This document shows positions 22,401 through 35,753 of a stretch of DNA of 64,000 bases, piece by piece; position 1 is the first letter of the stretch, and each line of letters begins with the position of its first letter. Both the position numbers and the translations under genes were made by a program. Under the pieces are notes generated by a model. It saw nothing but the letters and a program-made list of their open reading frames with translations. It had not been told where the DNA came from and did not search any database. The stretch comes from Cliona cf. orientalis (lineage: Eukaryota > Porifera > Demospongiae > Clionaida > Clionaidae), in contig OZ005699.1 of assembly GCA_963930775.1 (NCBI GenBank), positions 9,135,501 through 9,199,500 of the forward strand, read 5' to 3'.

Positions 22401-25400
22401 AATCTGGAAAATATCGCTGCATGTATTCAATTTTCATGGCTGACAACCCTTGCATAGTAGTCCCAAATTTATTTACGCTTCGCACTAATAATAGAAATTT
22501 GTGAACTTCCTGATCTGTGGTACCTGTGTACATGCATGCATGGATACCACTTAGTCTATAGGACTGCTGATGATGACCTGACATGGTCAATGATGCAATG
22601 ATTGATCGAATCCTCTAAAATTTGTGGTTTTGTATCTGGGAATACAGGATGCAGAGTACTGATTGAAGAGCTGTATAAATTTCAAGGGGTATGATTACAG
22701 AGGAGGGAGGGAAATTTATGCTCGAGTTTTATTGAATCAAAACCACTGTTTCTCAATATTTTTATTATGCGCTAAAGGTTAATTAAATCAAGATATCTGT
22801 TTCTCAATATTTATATGCTAAAGATTAATCAAATCAAGACATCTGTTTCCCAACATTTGTGTGATTACTTCATATATTAGCTTGTGTGCATTCTTGCAAT
22901 TCACAAATGAGCCAATACCCAAGACATCCTCATGATAATTGCGATAATTATATTTAAAACTAGAAACAATCACTATAATACATTATACTTACCGTAATGA
23001 GATCTTTGTTGAATGGAGTTGAGTAACAGGTTTTGGTATGTGTATATTTAGACAACAAATATTGCTACGTAGATGAGTCATACGTTACGCGTAAAGTTGG
23101 TCAGTATACACATCTCTTGCCTGAGGCTCATTAGTCTGGCAATGTGATGCTGTTTGGCCAACACGAGCCAATTATGATTGTTACTCGAGCAGTTGACAAA
23201 GAGAGCACAAACAAACCGTAAGCTTTTTGCCCACAATTGAGACATGTACCCATGACATAATAATAATACTGTAATATGTGACATCACGCCATATTGTACT
23301 CTCGTGATAATTGGAGTGTGAAGAATGGGGTATAATTGCATTAACGCTGCTTCTTTGATGTGTCTCTTTGCTTGCTTTCTGGCACACAGAAACCCTCCTT
23401 TGAGGCTCTTGTGCTCGTGTTGGGGCGGGTCACATAGTTACATCGCTACGACAGTAATCGCCCTGTAAACAGCATTTGGATGACCCCCTAAACATAAGGC
23501 AAACGTGAGATGAATGAGCTTACGTGAGTGTGTGATAGAAATTTGTTTTTTAGTTCAACTTTCTTTTGGACAGGCTTGCTCAATTCTCATTCACAGAAAC
23601 GCATGACAGCCTTTGTAAACATGACAGTCAAGCATGAATGAGCTGTGCCATAAGAAGCGTGGGATATAAATGAAATGTGATTTTTAGTTCAGGTCTTGCT
23701 CAACTTCTATTCACAGAAAGTTTATGTTGTAAGTATGTCTCTTCCTCTGTCTTCCCCCCTTGCTTTTCATTTGATGTTTGGAAACTCTCCCTCCTCCCAC
23801 TCATCCAGACGGGATGTTCCAATTTGTAGCCTTGGGGTTAGATCATTTGTATAGATCCTTTAAAAGCCGATTTTCTATTGGAAGTTTGACGGTAATTTGT
23901 AGTGGGTTTGTATACATACAATCTTTGCACAATGGACATGCTTGATTTCCAAATTCAGCTCCTTAAGCATTGTATATGACCCCTTTAGGCAAATTAATTT
24001 ATTGGCTTGCAGTATTTTCACAATCTTTTCTGTACACAACTGATCACGCATGTCCGTCTTGCAATAATCCCCTATTTCTTATGATGTACGTGATATTATG
24101 TTAGATAAAACGGATGTTACTGCAGTATAAACAAGTATGGATTCCTTCATTCTGTGTAAATTATGAGCAATTTGTTCAGCAAATGTCTCAATAAACAGCT
24201 AGTGGTTACCTTAATCCAATAAACAGCCAGATAATTATTATTTGTTCTCACTGATACCCCTGATCTGTGGTGTAGCTTTGTGAGATCGTTAATCTTTGGG
24301 CATGACTCAGCTACCTACGTATATAGCTAGTCTAAGAAAGCTTACCTCATGACTCCCTCCCTTTCGACTTATACGGATCGAACTCACCTCTTCTTCTCCC
24401 CCTCTTTCCCTCACACCCTCCGTTTGATATACGCCCTCGAGCACTGTCTGGCGCCTATGTACTTAAGTGTAGTGTATGTCTGTCTGCTTGTTTCTCTCAC
24501 AGTGTATCGACGATATGCCTATTAAGCTCAATTTTGGGTGGTTGTACTTGTGATATTTTCTATCGTATTACATAACGAAGCGAGATGATAATTGATATTC
24601 TTGCTAATATTACCAGCCAAGGTCTATAGGCTTTGTACGCTGAACCACATGATGTAACGTGGGTAGACCTATAACTCCTCTGCTAACACATGTCTATGAC
24701 GGTGAATTTTGTGTGCATGCAAGAGAGAGAGGGGGGAGAGAGAGAGAGAAATTTGGAGTAAACACACAGCTGCACTCTGATATATGTATCATTCACTTAC
24801 AGCAACTATGCATTAGCCAGAGCACTGTGTAAACACATCCCATGAGCTAGGTGACACCTCACTGTGTGGTCTACTAACTAGGCTAACTGAATAATCTAAT
24901 AATTCTCCTTCATTCAGAAATCAAGGAAGGACTAAAGAAGCTGAGGCAGCTTTTCGAAGCAGTATCGAGTAAGCAAAAAAATCCAAATATTAAATTATCT
25001 GTAATTTACACATACATATTATCTTCTGTGTATAAAAATAACATTATATACACAACTCACTCATTCTCCAAAAGGATCAGGCCAGACTATGAGGACGCTC
25101 TGATGGGCGTGGGCAGTCTTCTTGGTGACACCGGGAGGATGGAAGAGGGCTTGCAGTTTATGGAGAAAGCCGTAGAGGTCTCGGGGGGAAACCCCAACGT
25201 TTACAACAATCTGGGTGCTTACCTGCTCAGATTAGGTGACTCTACCGTACGGGGTAGACTGGGTGCTGCTGAGAAAATTGTAGCAAAGTCATTTCTTTTT
25301 TCACTGTCAGCTGTTGTATTCTACGTACCCTGGGTGCCGGCTGCACATGCACAGCTGTGCTGATTCGTGGCATGTGATATGCATGTGGTCAAGGCTGATT

Positions 25401-26524
25401 AATCAATTATTAATAGTGTGAATAGGACTGTCAGTGATCGTGAACAGGTGACAGTGTTTATTTAATTGTTATGGAATTTTTGTAGTAGAGTATTACTTTT
25501 GTTCCATGCTGCTCACAAGAGTATTCAACAGTGTTATCCAGCCATAGGTAATAATGATCCAGCTGACCTCTGAATGAATGAAACCTGATAGAATGCTGTA
25601 TGATAGGCCATATATTATATTAATGTTAGTGATTGCCAATAATAATTATAGTAACTATCCAACTACTTGAATTTCTCTCTCTCCCTCTCCCTTTCTCCCT
25701 CTCTCTTCTCCCTCCCTCTCTCTCTGTCACAGATCGCAGTGCTGATGCTATAGCTGCCTATGAGAAGGCTCTCTCTCTGGATCCGAGGCACACCACAGCC
25801 ATGACTAGTCTGGCCAGGGTCTACAGAAGCATTGGAGAGAATAAGAAAGCAGAGGAACTCTTCAAAAGGTTATTAACTAAAATGCTAAAATTAATGTCCA
25901 AAAATTGAAAATTCCTAGTGCTATACATGTAATTTCAGATCAGTGCAATGCTGACTGAAATTTGTTATATATGTACGTATGTGTACATCAGTGCTGCCAG
26001 TATCTCTTAAGATTATGCCTTACATTCTCAATCTCAAAATCCAGATAATATTATTGGGATAAAATTGGAGTTTTTGGCAGCACTAGACTGGTACTAGCTG
26101 GTTACAAGTACATAAGACTGCATTCACTGTACCATAATATTTGCGACAGAGCCGTACTGTCCATTGGTGGTGCTGATGATTGTATACAATTACATCGTCC
26201 CTTAGTCATGATTACGTACATGTAACCAGCTGATATCAGATCAGGGATGGTATTTCATTGATATTCAATTATCTCTCGGTGCTTTAGCTGGTCAGCAATC
26301 TTATACATCTCAGGAATGCAAGGAATTGTACATCAATGTAATGGCTGACACAAATCGACGACTGAGAAGATGGACCTATTTGGTAGCGACTCAGCTGCTG
26401 TCCCACCCTTCCCCTCCCTCCCTCTTCCCACCTTCTCTCTCCCTCTCTCCTCCTCCCTCCCTCCCTCCCTCAAGCTCCCTCTCTCCCCACTCTCTCTCTC
26501 TCTCTCCTACACTCCTTCTCTCGG

Positions 26525-26613
<89 letters not shown>

Positions 26614-27809
26614 TCCCCCCATCTTCAAAGAATTCTTGTGATCATGATATCCACGAGATAGTCAACCTTCTTGCGTGCGTTCCCACTACCCACTCTGTCA
26701 CATCAACAGTGAAACACTGCTGCGATCGATTGGACACAGTTATGGTAATTCCCCGGGCAGACATTAAGTTTATTAATCTGTCATCCATCAAGAAGGAAAC
26801 ACTATATAAACTAACCGGTCTGCTTTTGATTACATGCCTTGCTAATAATTCACCGGTATGCCAAGAGCAGGAATATTATGTTACCGAAGTTATACTGGAG
26901 TTAATGAGCCTGCGGTAATTGTAAAAATTAACGTAGGCACGCTCGATCGTACCGGACTGTAGTACTAAACTGCGAGTGCAGCACACTCACAACGACACAC
27001 AGACTCACACGCAAACACGCACACATACACTGATGTACACGTGCATGTGCCACCGTACATGCATGTACATGTACATGTACATGTACATGTACGTACATGT
27101 ATACAGTGTGTTCATGCCATTCATGTTCATACCCACAGTAATACAGTAGGCGACTGTCCATGTACATACACAATGATCATATCCCATACAGGTCACACTC
27201 TCTCCAGCCCGACGCCAGCACCCTTCACCACCTAGCCTCCCTCTATCACAACACAGGCAGGATTTCTGACGCCAGGAAGACATTCACAGAAGCTCTGAGG
27301 CTTGAGCCTCTCAGAACAGAATCAGCTTGTGCTCTGGTAAGCAAGAAGAATCATTTACTGTTACAGTATAATTATTATAGCCTCTGATTTTCAAGATTAG
27401 AAGCTAGCTCGAAAGTGAAGATTTTATTGGTGAAATCGTAGCACAATTTGGCCAGATATATATATAGGCACAAAATATAATATTACCCCTTAGGCTTTGG
27501 ATGATGGCTGCATGTGCATGATTACAGGGTTCTACCCACATGATTTACATTGTATAGAGGGTGGTTATTTTGGGTTGGGAAAGGGCTTGGAGGTGAACAC
27601 AGAATCATAGCTGTGTGCTAATTATCCTGATTCTGTTGACATCCGTGACGGATTCTAATGGCTGATGCTTATCCAATTTGGGGGAGGGGCTGGTCTAGCT
27701 CTAGTTCCAGTTTCAAGGCCATCCACGCCATTTGCATGCCTACATGCATGTATGCATCCGTATTGAAGCTAAACAGTTAGATACTTATAGGGTCAGGCAC
27801 ACACACGCA

Positions 27810-27849
<40 letters not shown>

Positions 27850-30800
27850 CGAAAGCTTTATTGCGGACATGAATGCATGCGTACACAAACAGAATAATTA
27901 ATGTCAGATGTGGTGTAAGTCACACTTGGATGTAGGATCACACACTCTTTGCATGACATGACTCGCCATCAGCTGACTTGGTAGGGGCGGTCCTATGCAC
28001 TCCTTACAATTGGGAAGACTAAACTCTCTCCCCTCTCAAGCTCGGTCAAGACAAAACTAAAAGTCGCTTGGAGGTTTGCTCCACCGTTTGATGTAATTCC
28101 CAACCATGACTGGATTTGCCTTATACGTGTTAGTCAGGAGGTGTGATGGAGGAAGTAATGGAATGGGTTCTGTTTTAGAGCTGATTATGGAAGGTGGCCC
28201 TTCTCATTTTGGAATTTGGGAATTTGATACAAGTACTTGTCTGGATTCCATTCTAATCTGATATTAAGTTTTAGTGTAGTGGGCTTACAGAAATCGGTAT
28301 CTACAGTGTATGGATAGTAATATAATCGCCGATTCGAGCATAGTTTTTGATAATTATCAACCAACACCATAATTACATAAAAAGAGTCTCTACCAAGAAA
28401 CAAGTATTTCTCTCATTGGTACTGGTCGTCTTCTAGCATACATGTATGACGATGTAAAGTGATATATAGCTAGAATCCGATACTTATGAACAACTAATAT
28501 TATTTTCTGTACAGGCACAGACTCTTTCGTTGATGGAGCAGTTTAGTGAAGCTGCCACAGTTTTGGAAGAAACGATTAAACTCTTCAAAGACAGTTCAGC
28601 CACCCCGGGACCTTGTGTTCACCTCAATCTAGCCAGCACTTACCTTCATCTCAAGGATTCCAAGAAGGTAAAATGGTGATTAACTGATTAACTGCCTTGT
28701 TAAAAGATCAATCACTAGATATCGCTAGACGCACTCAAAATGACATCTTTGCATCAATTAACTAGTGCAGTCATAGTATTTTTGTATTGAGTTGGTATTT
28801 CAGTCCCAAAACGAATAATTTGCTAGTCTGGGTCCGGGGATAATTATAGGTAAGTAGAATTCAATTTAATGCTCATGAAGGGTACTAGACTACTAAATCG
28901 CCAGATTTAATTCCACGCCAGATTTCGGCTATAATTACAGCATTAGCATTATTCCGACGTTGTAATTTGTCGGCCCACCCTACTAATTAGAGGTGTAGCA
29001 TGGTCAAATATGGAATGCTTGTAATGAATTACATCTCTTTGGCGGACACACATAACCAATTGACCCTTCCCTATAGGAGCGGCTAATTGAATTTACAAAG
29101 TGGTAAAATGTCTAATTAATCTAAAGCCCGGCGTTTGCGTGGACCATGGATTTGTAGATTGCGAGATAATTGACCAATCATGATCATTAAATTTTACGGT
29201 ACAAATTGCGGACGGTTGCACCATATTACTCACAATGACGTAATCGTTACATTTGGTATGCATGGTAGTGATGAAACAGTAATTGGAGAGATTTGACAGC
29301 TGCTAGCTAATAATAAGTTAGTTTATTTGCTACTGATGTTCGACTTGTCCTTCCTGTGCTCTCTATTACTTAGTAAATTTTATTCCCGTTTATTTTTTTG
29401 TTATGATAATGCCGATTCGATTCGTAGCATTAATTACATGGTAATTAGCGTGCTAATCAAGGAGTAAGAGCGTTTATTGTTCAATAAGAAAGTCGTATGC
29501 TTTTGAGCAATCACAATCAGATTTTGAACGGCTGGTAAAGTTAATACCGATTGTGTGGGTACCTGGATTGCTCTATACTGACACAGCATAGTTCATTTCA
29601 ATTTTTTTGTAGTAGACTATGGAGTCAGAAGTGTTTATTTTTCGTTAATATACTATAAAAGAGGCGTAGGCTTTGAGCAATCAGGCTCCAAGAAATGAAA
29701 CTATAACCAATTATGGGTACTTGCATCAGTCTTTAATTGAAACATTCCTTGTTATTGAATACCGAACGTCTGGTTATTAGTAGTAATAATGTATTTATTA
29801 TTCATAGCTCGAGGCTAATTTGCAATTAGTGGAGGGTCTAGCTCTCAGCCACTCCTGCATGTCATTGGGTAGAATCAAAAGCCATAGAAGTATTACATGT
29901 AAAGAGCTGATACAAGCACTAGTATCCTAATGTAACCAAAATTGCTCCACGGGGTTTCAAATTATTTTTGTAATTTTTGTGGGGAAATTTTGCTATCGTT
30001 ATTATATAGCGATGTTAAGATTTAAGTATAGGTAGCCAGTAGCGTAATATTAATCCATATGAACTGTGACAAAAGCTTCATTGTTGATAATATTGTTGGT
30101 AATGATCTAGATAGGTTGCATGGTTATAGGGCAAGGTGCATATCCTGGGCAGCTGTCCAGTTGCTATGGTACTACGTGATAGGGTACTAAACGATTGTTA
30201 AAAAAATGCAATGGGGTTGGATTACACAATTTATCTAAACACTGTTATGCACTATTACCTAACCCGTGCCGGCAGCTAACTCACATGTGGCCGCCTTTTA
30301 AGTCAGAATTATTTCGTTTAAGTTACAATTATTTTGTCGTCATAGTTGTGGCAGCTGTCGTCACATGACAACACAAATTTACAATTTACTGTAACAACAT
30401 TTGTAGGTGTTGGAGTATTCAGAAAGAGCTGTGGAGTTGAGTAGTTCTGATGAAGCAAAGTCAGACGCTTATCATCTACAGGGAGGGATCCTCAAGGATC
30501 TTGGCAGAATGGAAGAGGCCGAAAGAGTAAGTCCCAAGTAATTATGCTACATGCATGTCTCCTCGACCCTTTCTGATTCTCGATCCCCTCTCCCATTTTC
30601 CCTAGCTCCTTGCTTCCCCCATCCCCCCAGTCAGCTTGTGAGTACCATATCTCTGCATGCATGTACTAACTAGCCAGAGTAAGTCCCAAGTAATTAATGA
30701 TAAACTGATACGGTATCCCTAGATCCTTCTTATCTTCTCTCCGATTTTACTCCTCCCCCCCCGTTTGTGAGCACCATAAGTAACAAAATGCATATCTGTG

Positions 30801-33800
30801 TTTATTATTAACATTACTGCTGTCTCATGGGAATGAAATGTACTTTAAATTACCCCTCATGGTGGGCTAAAATTAGCTTAATGAATCACCTTAACCTGAA
30901 AGAATTTGATTGTCCTTTTGAAGTTAGCTGGAGGGCTCCAGTCAGTTCCCATACACCTAATGCAGCAGCTGATGGCATATGTACGTGACAAGCTTACACA
31001 TGTACATGCATGTACATGTACCTCGGTTACATGCATGTACATGTACACTGGTTGTGACGTCACCTGTTGTTGTATTAATTTTCAGTCATTTTGCTTTGAT
31101 CATAATTACCGGGGAATGTATACTCATCGACCTACAGAGTAGCTCATAATCAACTGGTAAAATCAATCCTGGAAGAATGCCTATCATTGCAGAGTTGGAT
31201 GTTTTTCCCTCAAAAGTACACATTGTCAGTCACTGCTGCCATATATGGCTGGATTCACCAAAAAAATCACAAATTCATTGCATCACTGCATGAATCTGCA
31301 TGGAAGAATGCCCATCAAGCAGACATGGTTACCATGACTATATATACACAGCAACTTGTAGGGGATGGTTAGTCTATTGACGTCACTGTTAATCGCATTA
31401 AGCACTGAGTTTCCACATGCAAAGACATGCTATTTGCCTCCCTCACTCCTACTAAACCGTCAACTTTGTCATGCCCGGCATAATGTGCTGCTATAATAAT
31501 ATTATAGCACATATAATATATTTAATAAGTTAAGTGGGAGGGAGAGTGGATATTGTTTTTGCTACATCCAAATGCCATAATCTGCTGAGCGTGCAGAAAT
31601 GGTGCCACAGAATGGCTTTAAGTAGGCAAGACATGCAGCCACGTTAAATAAATTAGTCGACTTAATTCCACTAACCAGTCACGATCGGCTAGCAAATTTT
31701 GTGCGTAAATGCGCATATCTGCTGAATATAGCCATTAGCAGCGGTCACGACTACGGCTTCGTGGATCTTTAGGATGCTTCTTGCACGGTAAACAACCCCA
31801 ACTTGAACAGTTTCTTCAAATTGACATCCCAGTTTGGTGTACGTGTGCTGTGCATGCATAGGCTACAGTAACTGTAGGTACTGCTGTGTGTTATATTAGT
31901 AACTATAATATTATTGTGGAGCTTCTTGTTTTAATTAGAATAATTATATGTGTTCCTTGACTGATGACATTAATTAAGCTAGTAAGTGGAGGAGGGTAGC
32001 AAAGGCATGCCTCTTCTTCCCTCTCTCTCCCTCTCTCTTCCGCTCACTCACTCACTAATTGACAGACTCTCTCCCTCTCTTAGACTACCAAATAAAGTAA
32101 TGGCTGGCTATAGCTAGCTTGATCGATACGTGATCTACACCCCACAGTGCTGTAGTAATATTATTATATCTAGTACTTGAAGCACTGTGCACCTACCTAA
32201 TAGTGGGTGGAGATCACATATCAATCGAGCTAGCTATAGCCATTTACTCTATTTGGTAGTTTAAGAGAGGCAGAGAATAGAAATGTCTTCACTCTCATAC
32301 ATACAGACTAGCTTGCATAGTAAAGATGCAGTTTTTCTTGGCAGGAGCGATTTGGGGTGTATCATAAGTATGGCTTGAGATTGCCCAAATGTTTATAGTT
32401 ATTATGTAAGTGTGGCAGGAGCCACTGAGCTTTCCCTCTCCCCCTCCTCCAGTGTCGATTGGTGGGGATTGGATTGTAGTTGGGAAATGCCTCTGAAAGG
32501 CGATATCGAGGTACAGCAGACACTCATACTCGTAGGTGGCATGCAGGTAACAATGTACGTACATGTACATGTACATTAATTGCTGTGTGCATCTATGGGA
32601 CAGTGATATTTCAGCTATGCAATTAGTACAATTAATGATTTATTCCTGTAACAGCCAATCTTGGGGATTTAATATACACCAGATCCAGAGCTCCTAGTTC
32701 ATACCGTAGCAAAATTAATAATAACTATGAAATCCGTAATAATAATATTATTTGATTCGACTAACTGAAATTTATATTTTAATTAGTGGTCGTGGCACAT
32801 TAAATTGATGATATTCCCTTAGACAGCCAATTGCTATGCATAATAATAATATAATAATATACTAGTAATATATTATGTTAAGCATGCCGATAATTATCGA
32901 AATTCAATACTGCTCAGCTAGAGTGGTATGTGAAGCATGTGCCCCAACATCTGACCATTGCCTGGACGAAATACCACGGGTCATACCGTGACTGAAGATA
33001 TGACGTGAATGACTGCATGCATGAGCTTAATTGCTCTATATTAATCACGCCTCATTAGAGCTCTGCTATATACTATAGCTATCATTGGAGCCAACCGTGT
33101 TAAAATTAAATTTTCTTTCCGATTAATTAGCATAATATCGAACATACCCACGTGCTGGATGGTTCTAAGTCTCCTAGGCAACCGCACATTAGCACGCATG
33201 ATCGAAACCACCATGCCATAATATTATTATTATAAAGCTGTCGGCCCCACTCATGCTCAGTCATGGGTGAACTATGTTGTTCGCAGCAAAGTTGTTCCTG
33301 GAAAATCTTTTTCTTAGTTATCAGCTGATTATGCTCGGAATGAGAGGGAGGCAGTTGCCCTCTGCATAAATAATTATGTGGGATGGCGAACATTTTGCAT
33401 AAAGAATTAATAGAACGTCAAACATTTGATGGCATTTTGTACCAATACGATGGTCGATTAAAAAAAGTAATGTCTGAGTGAGTGTTTGCAGCTAAAGAAC
33501 GCATTTTCCGTGAGTTTCGTTGATGAGAAAATGTAGGAGGAGTGTTCCGTATAACTCTCCTCTCCTGATTTAATTGGTTACAGGTGCTCACTCATAATAT
33601 AATAATATAATAATCTTGTTGACAAAGAATCTTGACATTTGAACTCATTAAAATTTAATTCATAATATCGATGTGCAGTTAAGTACTGTAAGGATCTACT
33701 GTAATTATGCACGGTATGCTACCTCATCCCCAGACCCTCCCTAACTTTTGGTATTGCACGCTAAAATATATTAATAGTACGTGGTCTAGGATCAAGGACA

Positions 33801-34875
33801 AAAATTACTATGGTTGGTGGTGCTCGTGACATGGGCGATGTGATAAATGAGATTGAAAAATTTGCAGATCGGAACACATGACCACAATTATAACATTCCT
33901 CCACGAAATTAACAATAATTAAGGCTGTAAGTATGGTACAATATTATTATAGTCCTGGAAAATGGGCTTAAAATTGGTTTTAGTACCAGCACATGCTTTA
34001 AAAATGTAATTATTTTATGTCTCGTCCAGCACCATGGCAACAGTCGAGTTATGGTATGAGTTCCTGCAAATTCCGGTAGCCACGTGCCCGCATATTTAAT
34101 TAGGGATGACATCATTATTGAATTATCGATCATGACTGACATGAACTGAAGCACTTTTGAATGCATTTGCAGGGTTCCAGTCTACCAGTTAATAAGGTCG
34201 ATATCCGTTAGGTATATGGCTTCACTCTGCATAAATTAATTAATAAATCTCGATCCGTGATCGTCCTCGATATGGTTTTTTTATATTTCCAACATGTATC
34301 GTCTAACTTAACAATCCTCGTTAATCTGATTAATTAAATTTAATTGCTGTGTGTGGTTTCCTGTCATTGAATTATTGATTAACTGGTCTAAAATTAATAA
34401 TAATACTGTGCTCTTTTCCTCTTCCCCTCCCTCTCCCTCACTCTGTCTCTCTCTCACTCTCTCTCTCTTTCTCTCCCTCTCTCCCTCCCTCTCTCTCCTT
34501 CCCCCCTCCCTCTCTCTCTCTCTCTCTCTCACTCCCTCTTTCTCTCCCTCTCCCCCTCTCCCTCCCTCCCTCCCTCATAGAGCTACAGAAACGCTGTCTC
34601 CTTAAATCCACAGAAGGCCACATCGAGGATGAACCTAGGAGCTATGCTGCACATTAAAGTGAGTGTGGATTCTAAGAAAAAAAGAACTAAATTAAATCAG
34701 AAAAGACCTGTGATGATTAAATTTTGTTTCTTCCACTCAACAGAAAGACTACGTAGGAGCAAGGCGTGAATATGAAAGTGCTCTGAAGCTCGATCCAACA
34801 AATGAGCTGATTTTGGAAAATTTGAAGAAATTGGAGCGACTTGAACGATCAAAAGCATCAAAAATCTCCAGATAA
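19450..34875 (+). CDS. TMTC-family O-mannosyltransferase (transmembrane and TPR protein)
   Basis: TMTC proteins are ER membrane GT-C O-mannosyltransferases; in vertebrates they modify cadherins. Fifteen in-phase exons: 19450-19872, 20024-20146, 20399-20517, 20721-20939, 21151-21429, 21668-21847, 22113-22367, 24918-24968, 25075-25235, 25733-25868, 27192-27336, 28515-28667, 30407-30526, 34581-34658, 34744-34875, giving 857 aa. The N-terminal half is multi-pass, with LVHDDIFAVRDN after helix 1 (the acidic GT-C pair), HPVHTEAVTGIVGRADLL, CKEHG, DNPASFAESLTTR, YDWQMGSIPLVE and AERILYIPSLGYC. From about residue 450 the C-terminal half is a chain of TPRs (KVHYNYANFLKD, AVSHNNLGTLL, PNVYNNLGAYLLRLG). 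I did not assign the TMTC1-4 subtype. The start at 19450 is the first ATG with a signal-anchor helix. Exons 1-7 are compact; later introns reach 4 kb. Confidence 0.93.
21459..21493. repeat. Perfect 35-bp palindrome in TMTC intron 5
   Basis: Arms of 17 bp (caggagtacattacaat and its exact reverse complement) around one central A, 30 nt after the exon 5 donor. Confidence 0.9.
22368..24917 (+). other. TMTC intron 7 (2.55 kb)
   Basis: AT-rich, with no coding exon or RNA gene recognised. It holds a weak direct repeat of about 130 bp (about 23510-23605 and 23635-23725, both ending in a cttgctcaa-ttcacagaaa phrase), paired a-t-rich repeats near 22740-22860, and a GA-rich patch at 24721-24749. Confidence 0.5.
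25869..28514 (+). other. TMTC introns 10 and 11 with microsatellites
   Basis: Flanking exon 11 (27192-27336): a long pyrimidine region from 26400 ending in pure (CT)n at 26524-26607, a (GTACAT)n tract at about 27055-27100, and (CA)n at 27811-27844. The long ORFs across the CT tract are low-complexity artefacts. No gene was seen. Confidence 0.7.
32075..32269. mobile_element. Fold-back (MITE-like) element in TMTC intron 13
   Basis: The two halves are inverted copies. Left ctctcttagactaccaaata...ggctatagctagc pairs with right gctagctatagcc...tatttggtagtttaagagag over about 70 bp at roughly 85 percent. The ends ctctctta/taagagag are inverted, and pairing continues inward to cagtgct/agcactg. About 195 bp, non-coding. 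Confidence 0.75.
34430..34579 (+). repeat. CT-rich tract forming the exon 14 acceptor of TMTC
   Basis: About 150 bp of ct/ccct repeats runs directly into the acceptor ctccctcatag. Confidence 0.9.
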
Positions 34876-34947
34876 AAAGTTTTAGTAGATGCTTTATAAC
34901 AGCTTTTTGATAGGCAAAATTATCACTTATATGTTCTTTTTTAAGGT

Positions 34948-34979
<32 letters not shown>

Positions 34980-35753
34980 GATGATGACATTATTAAATAA
35001 TTTTTGTACGATTTCATTTTCGAAATGCATTAGATTTTAATATTGGAGAGACCTTTATTATTTGCATGCACACCACTAGGTGGGTTGCCTGGGCATGAAG
35101 CATTTACTAGCCAGCTCTATAAATATACATGTATCAGAGTCATGCATGATGGCATGTGCTAATTCTAATTAGGGTCTTCTAGGATCACCTTGCTCAAGGG
35201 GATTATCTTGCTAATCTCGCCGCCCTTTTACTCCGGAGCCCGCTAGAGGTCAGCCGTGATCGTGACTGAAAGTGTATATACGTGAGCGTCACACTCTTCA
35301 GCTCTTCAATAATAATGGTTATCATGATTATTATAAATGATTTTGTAGTGCGCGCGCATCCGGCCGGATAACGTGCGCGCAAGATTGTCACGCACGCAAT
35401 ATTAATGATCTGGCTAGGCTCGAGCTTGTGTCAAGTGATTGGATTACAGCGACTAGTACTAAGAATGGACTACTCGTGCAGGAAGTCATACTTCTACTTG
35501 CAAATTGGATGTAGCGACATGCTCCTCTATAAAACTCAGCGTCCAGGCTTTCTCGATTGCATGCTGTACAGCTCTGCGCGAGTCTCGACACAAGATCGTG
35601 AGCTAGGATCGAGCCAGCGCTGGAAATTCGACCACATCCAAAAAGCGGTGTCGTAGCTCCATCTTCTCTTCGCAATATCATCACGATTGTGCAATTCAGG
35701 CACGTGCTAACGATCAGTCAGTGTTATTTGTGTGGAAGGACGTACAGTGAGAA
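34876..35753. other. Intergenic: TMTC 3' flank and promoter of the secreted orphan
   Basis: Contains a G31 run (34948-34978) 72 bp after the TMTC stop and a GC-rich patch with ccggccgg near 35362. ORFs on both strands at 35390-35680 overlap antisense and match nothing I know. The start region probably holds the 5' UTR of the next gene. Confidence 0.5.
34948..34978 (+). repeat. G31 homopolymer downstream of TMTC
   Basis: Thirty-one consecutive G, 72 bp past the stop codon and probably in the 3' UTR or flank. Confidence 0.95.

Larger units (their letters stand above)
28668..34580 (+). other. TMTC introns 12 and 13 (1.7 and 4.05 kb)
   Basis: Either side of exon 13 (30407-30526). Intron 12 has a diverged direct repeat of about 160 bp (about 29464-29575 and 29627-29735, sharing tatgcttttgagcaatca-like phrases). 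Intron 13 has gtacatgcatgtacatgta tracts near 31000-31045, a fold-back element (separate entry) and a terminal pyrimidine tract. No coding region is convincing. Confidence 0.5.

Noticed and set aside
26326..26918. Ser/Leu-rich ORFs across the CT tract
   Set aside because: Translations of a microsatellite inside a TMTC intron, low-complexity in every frame.
34308..34623. Arg/Glu and Ser/Pro ORFs on both strands
   Set aside because: Produced by the CT-rich polypyrimidine tract.
35388..35684. Antisense ORF pair upstream of the secreted orphan
   Set aside because: Overlapping frames in a promoter-like GC-richer region, with no domain and no splice support.
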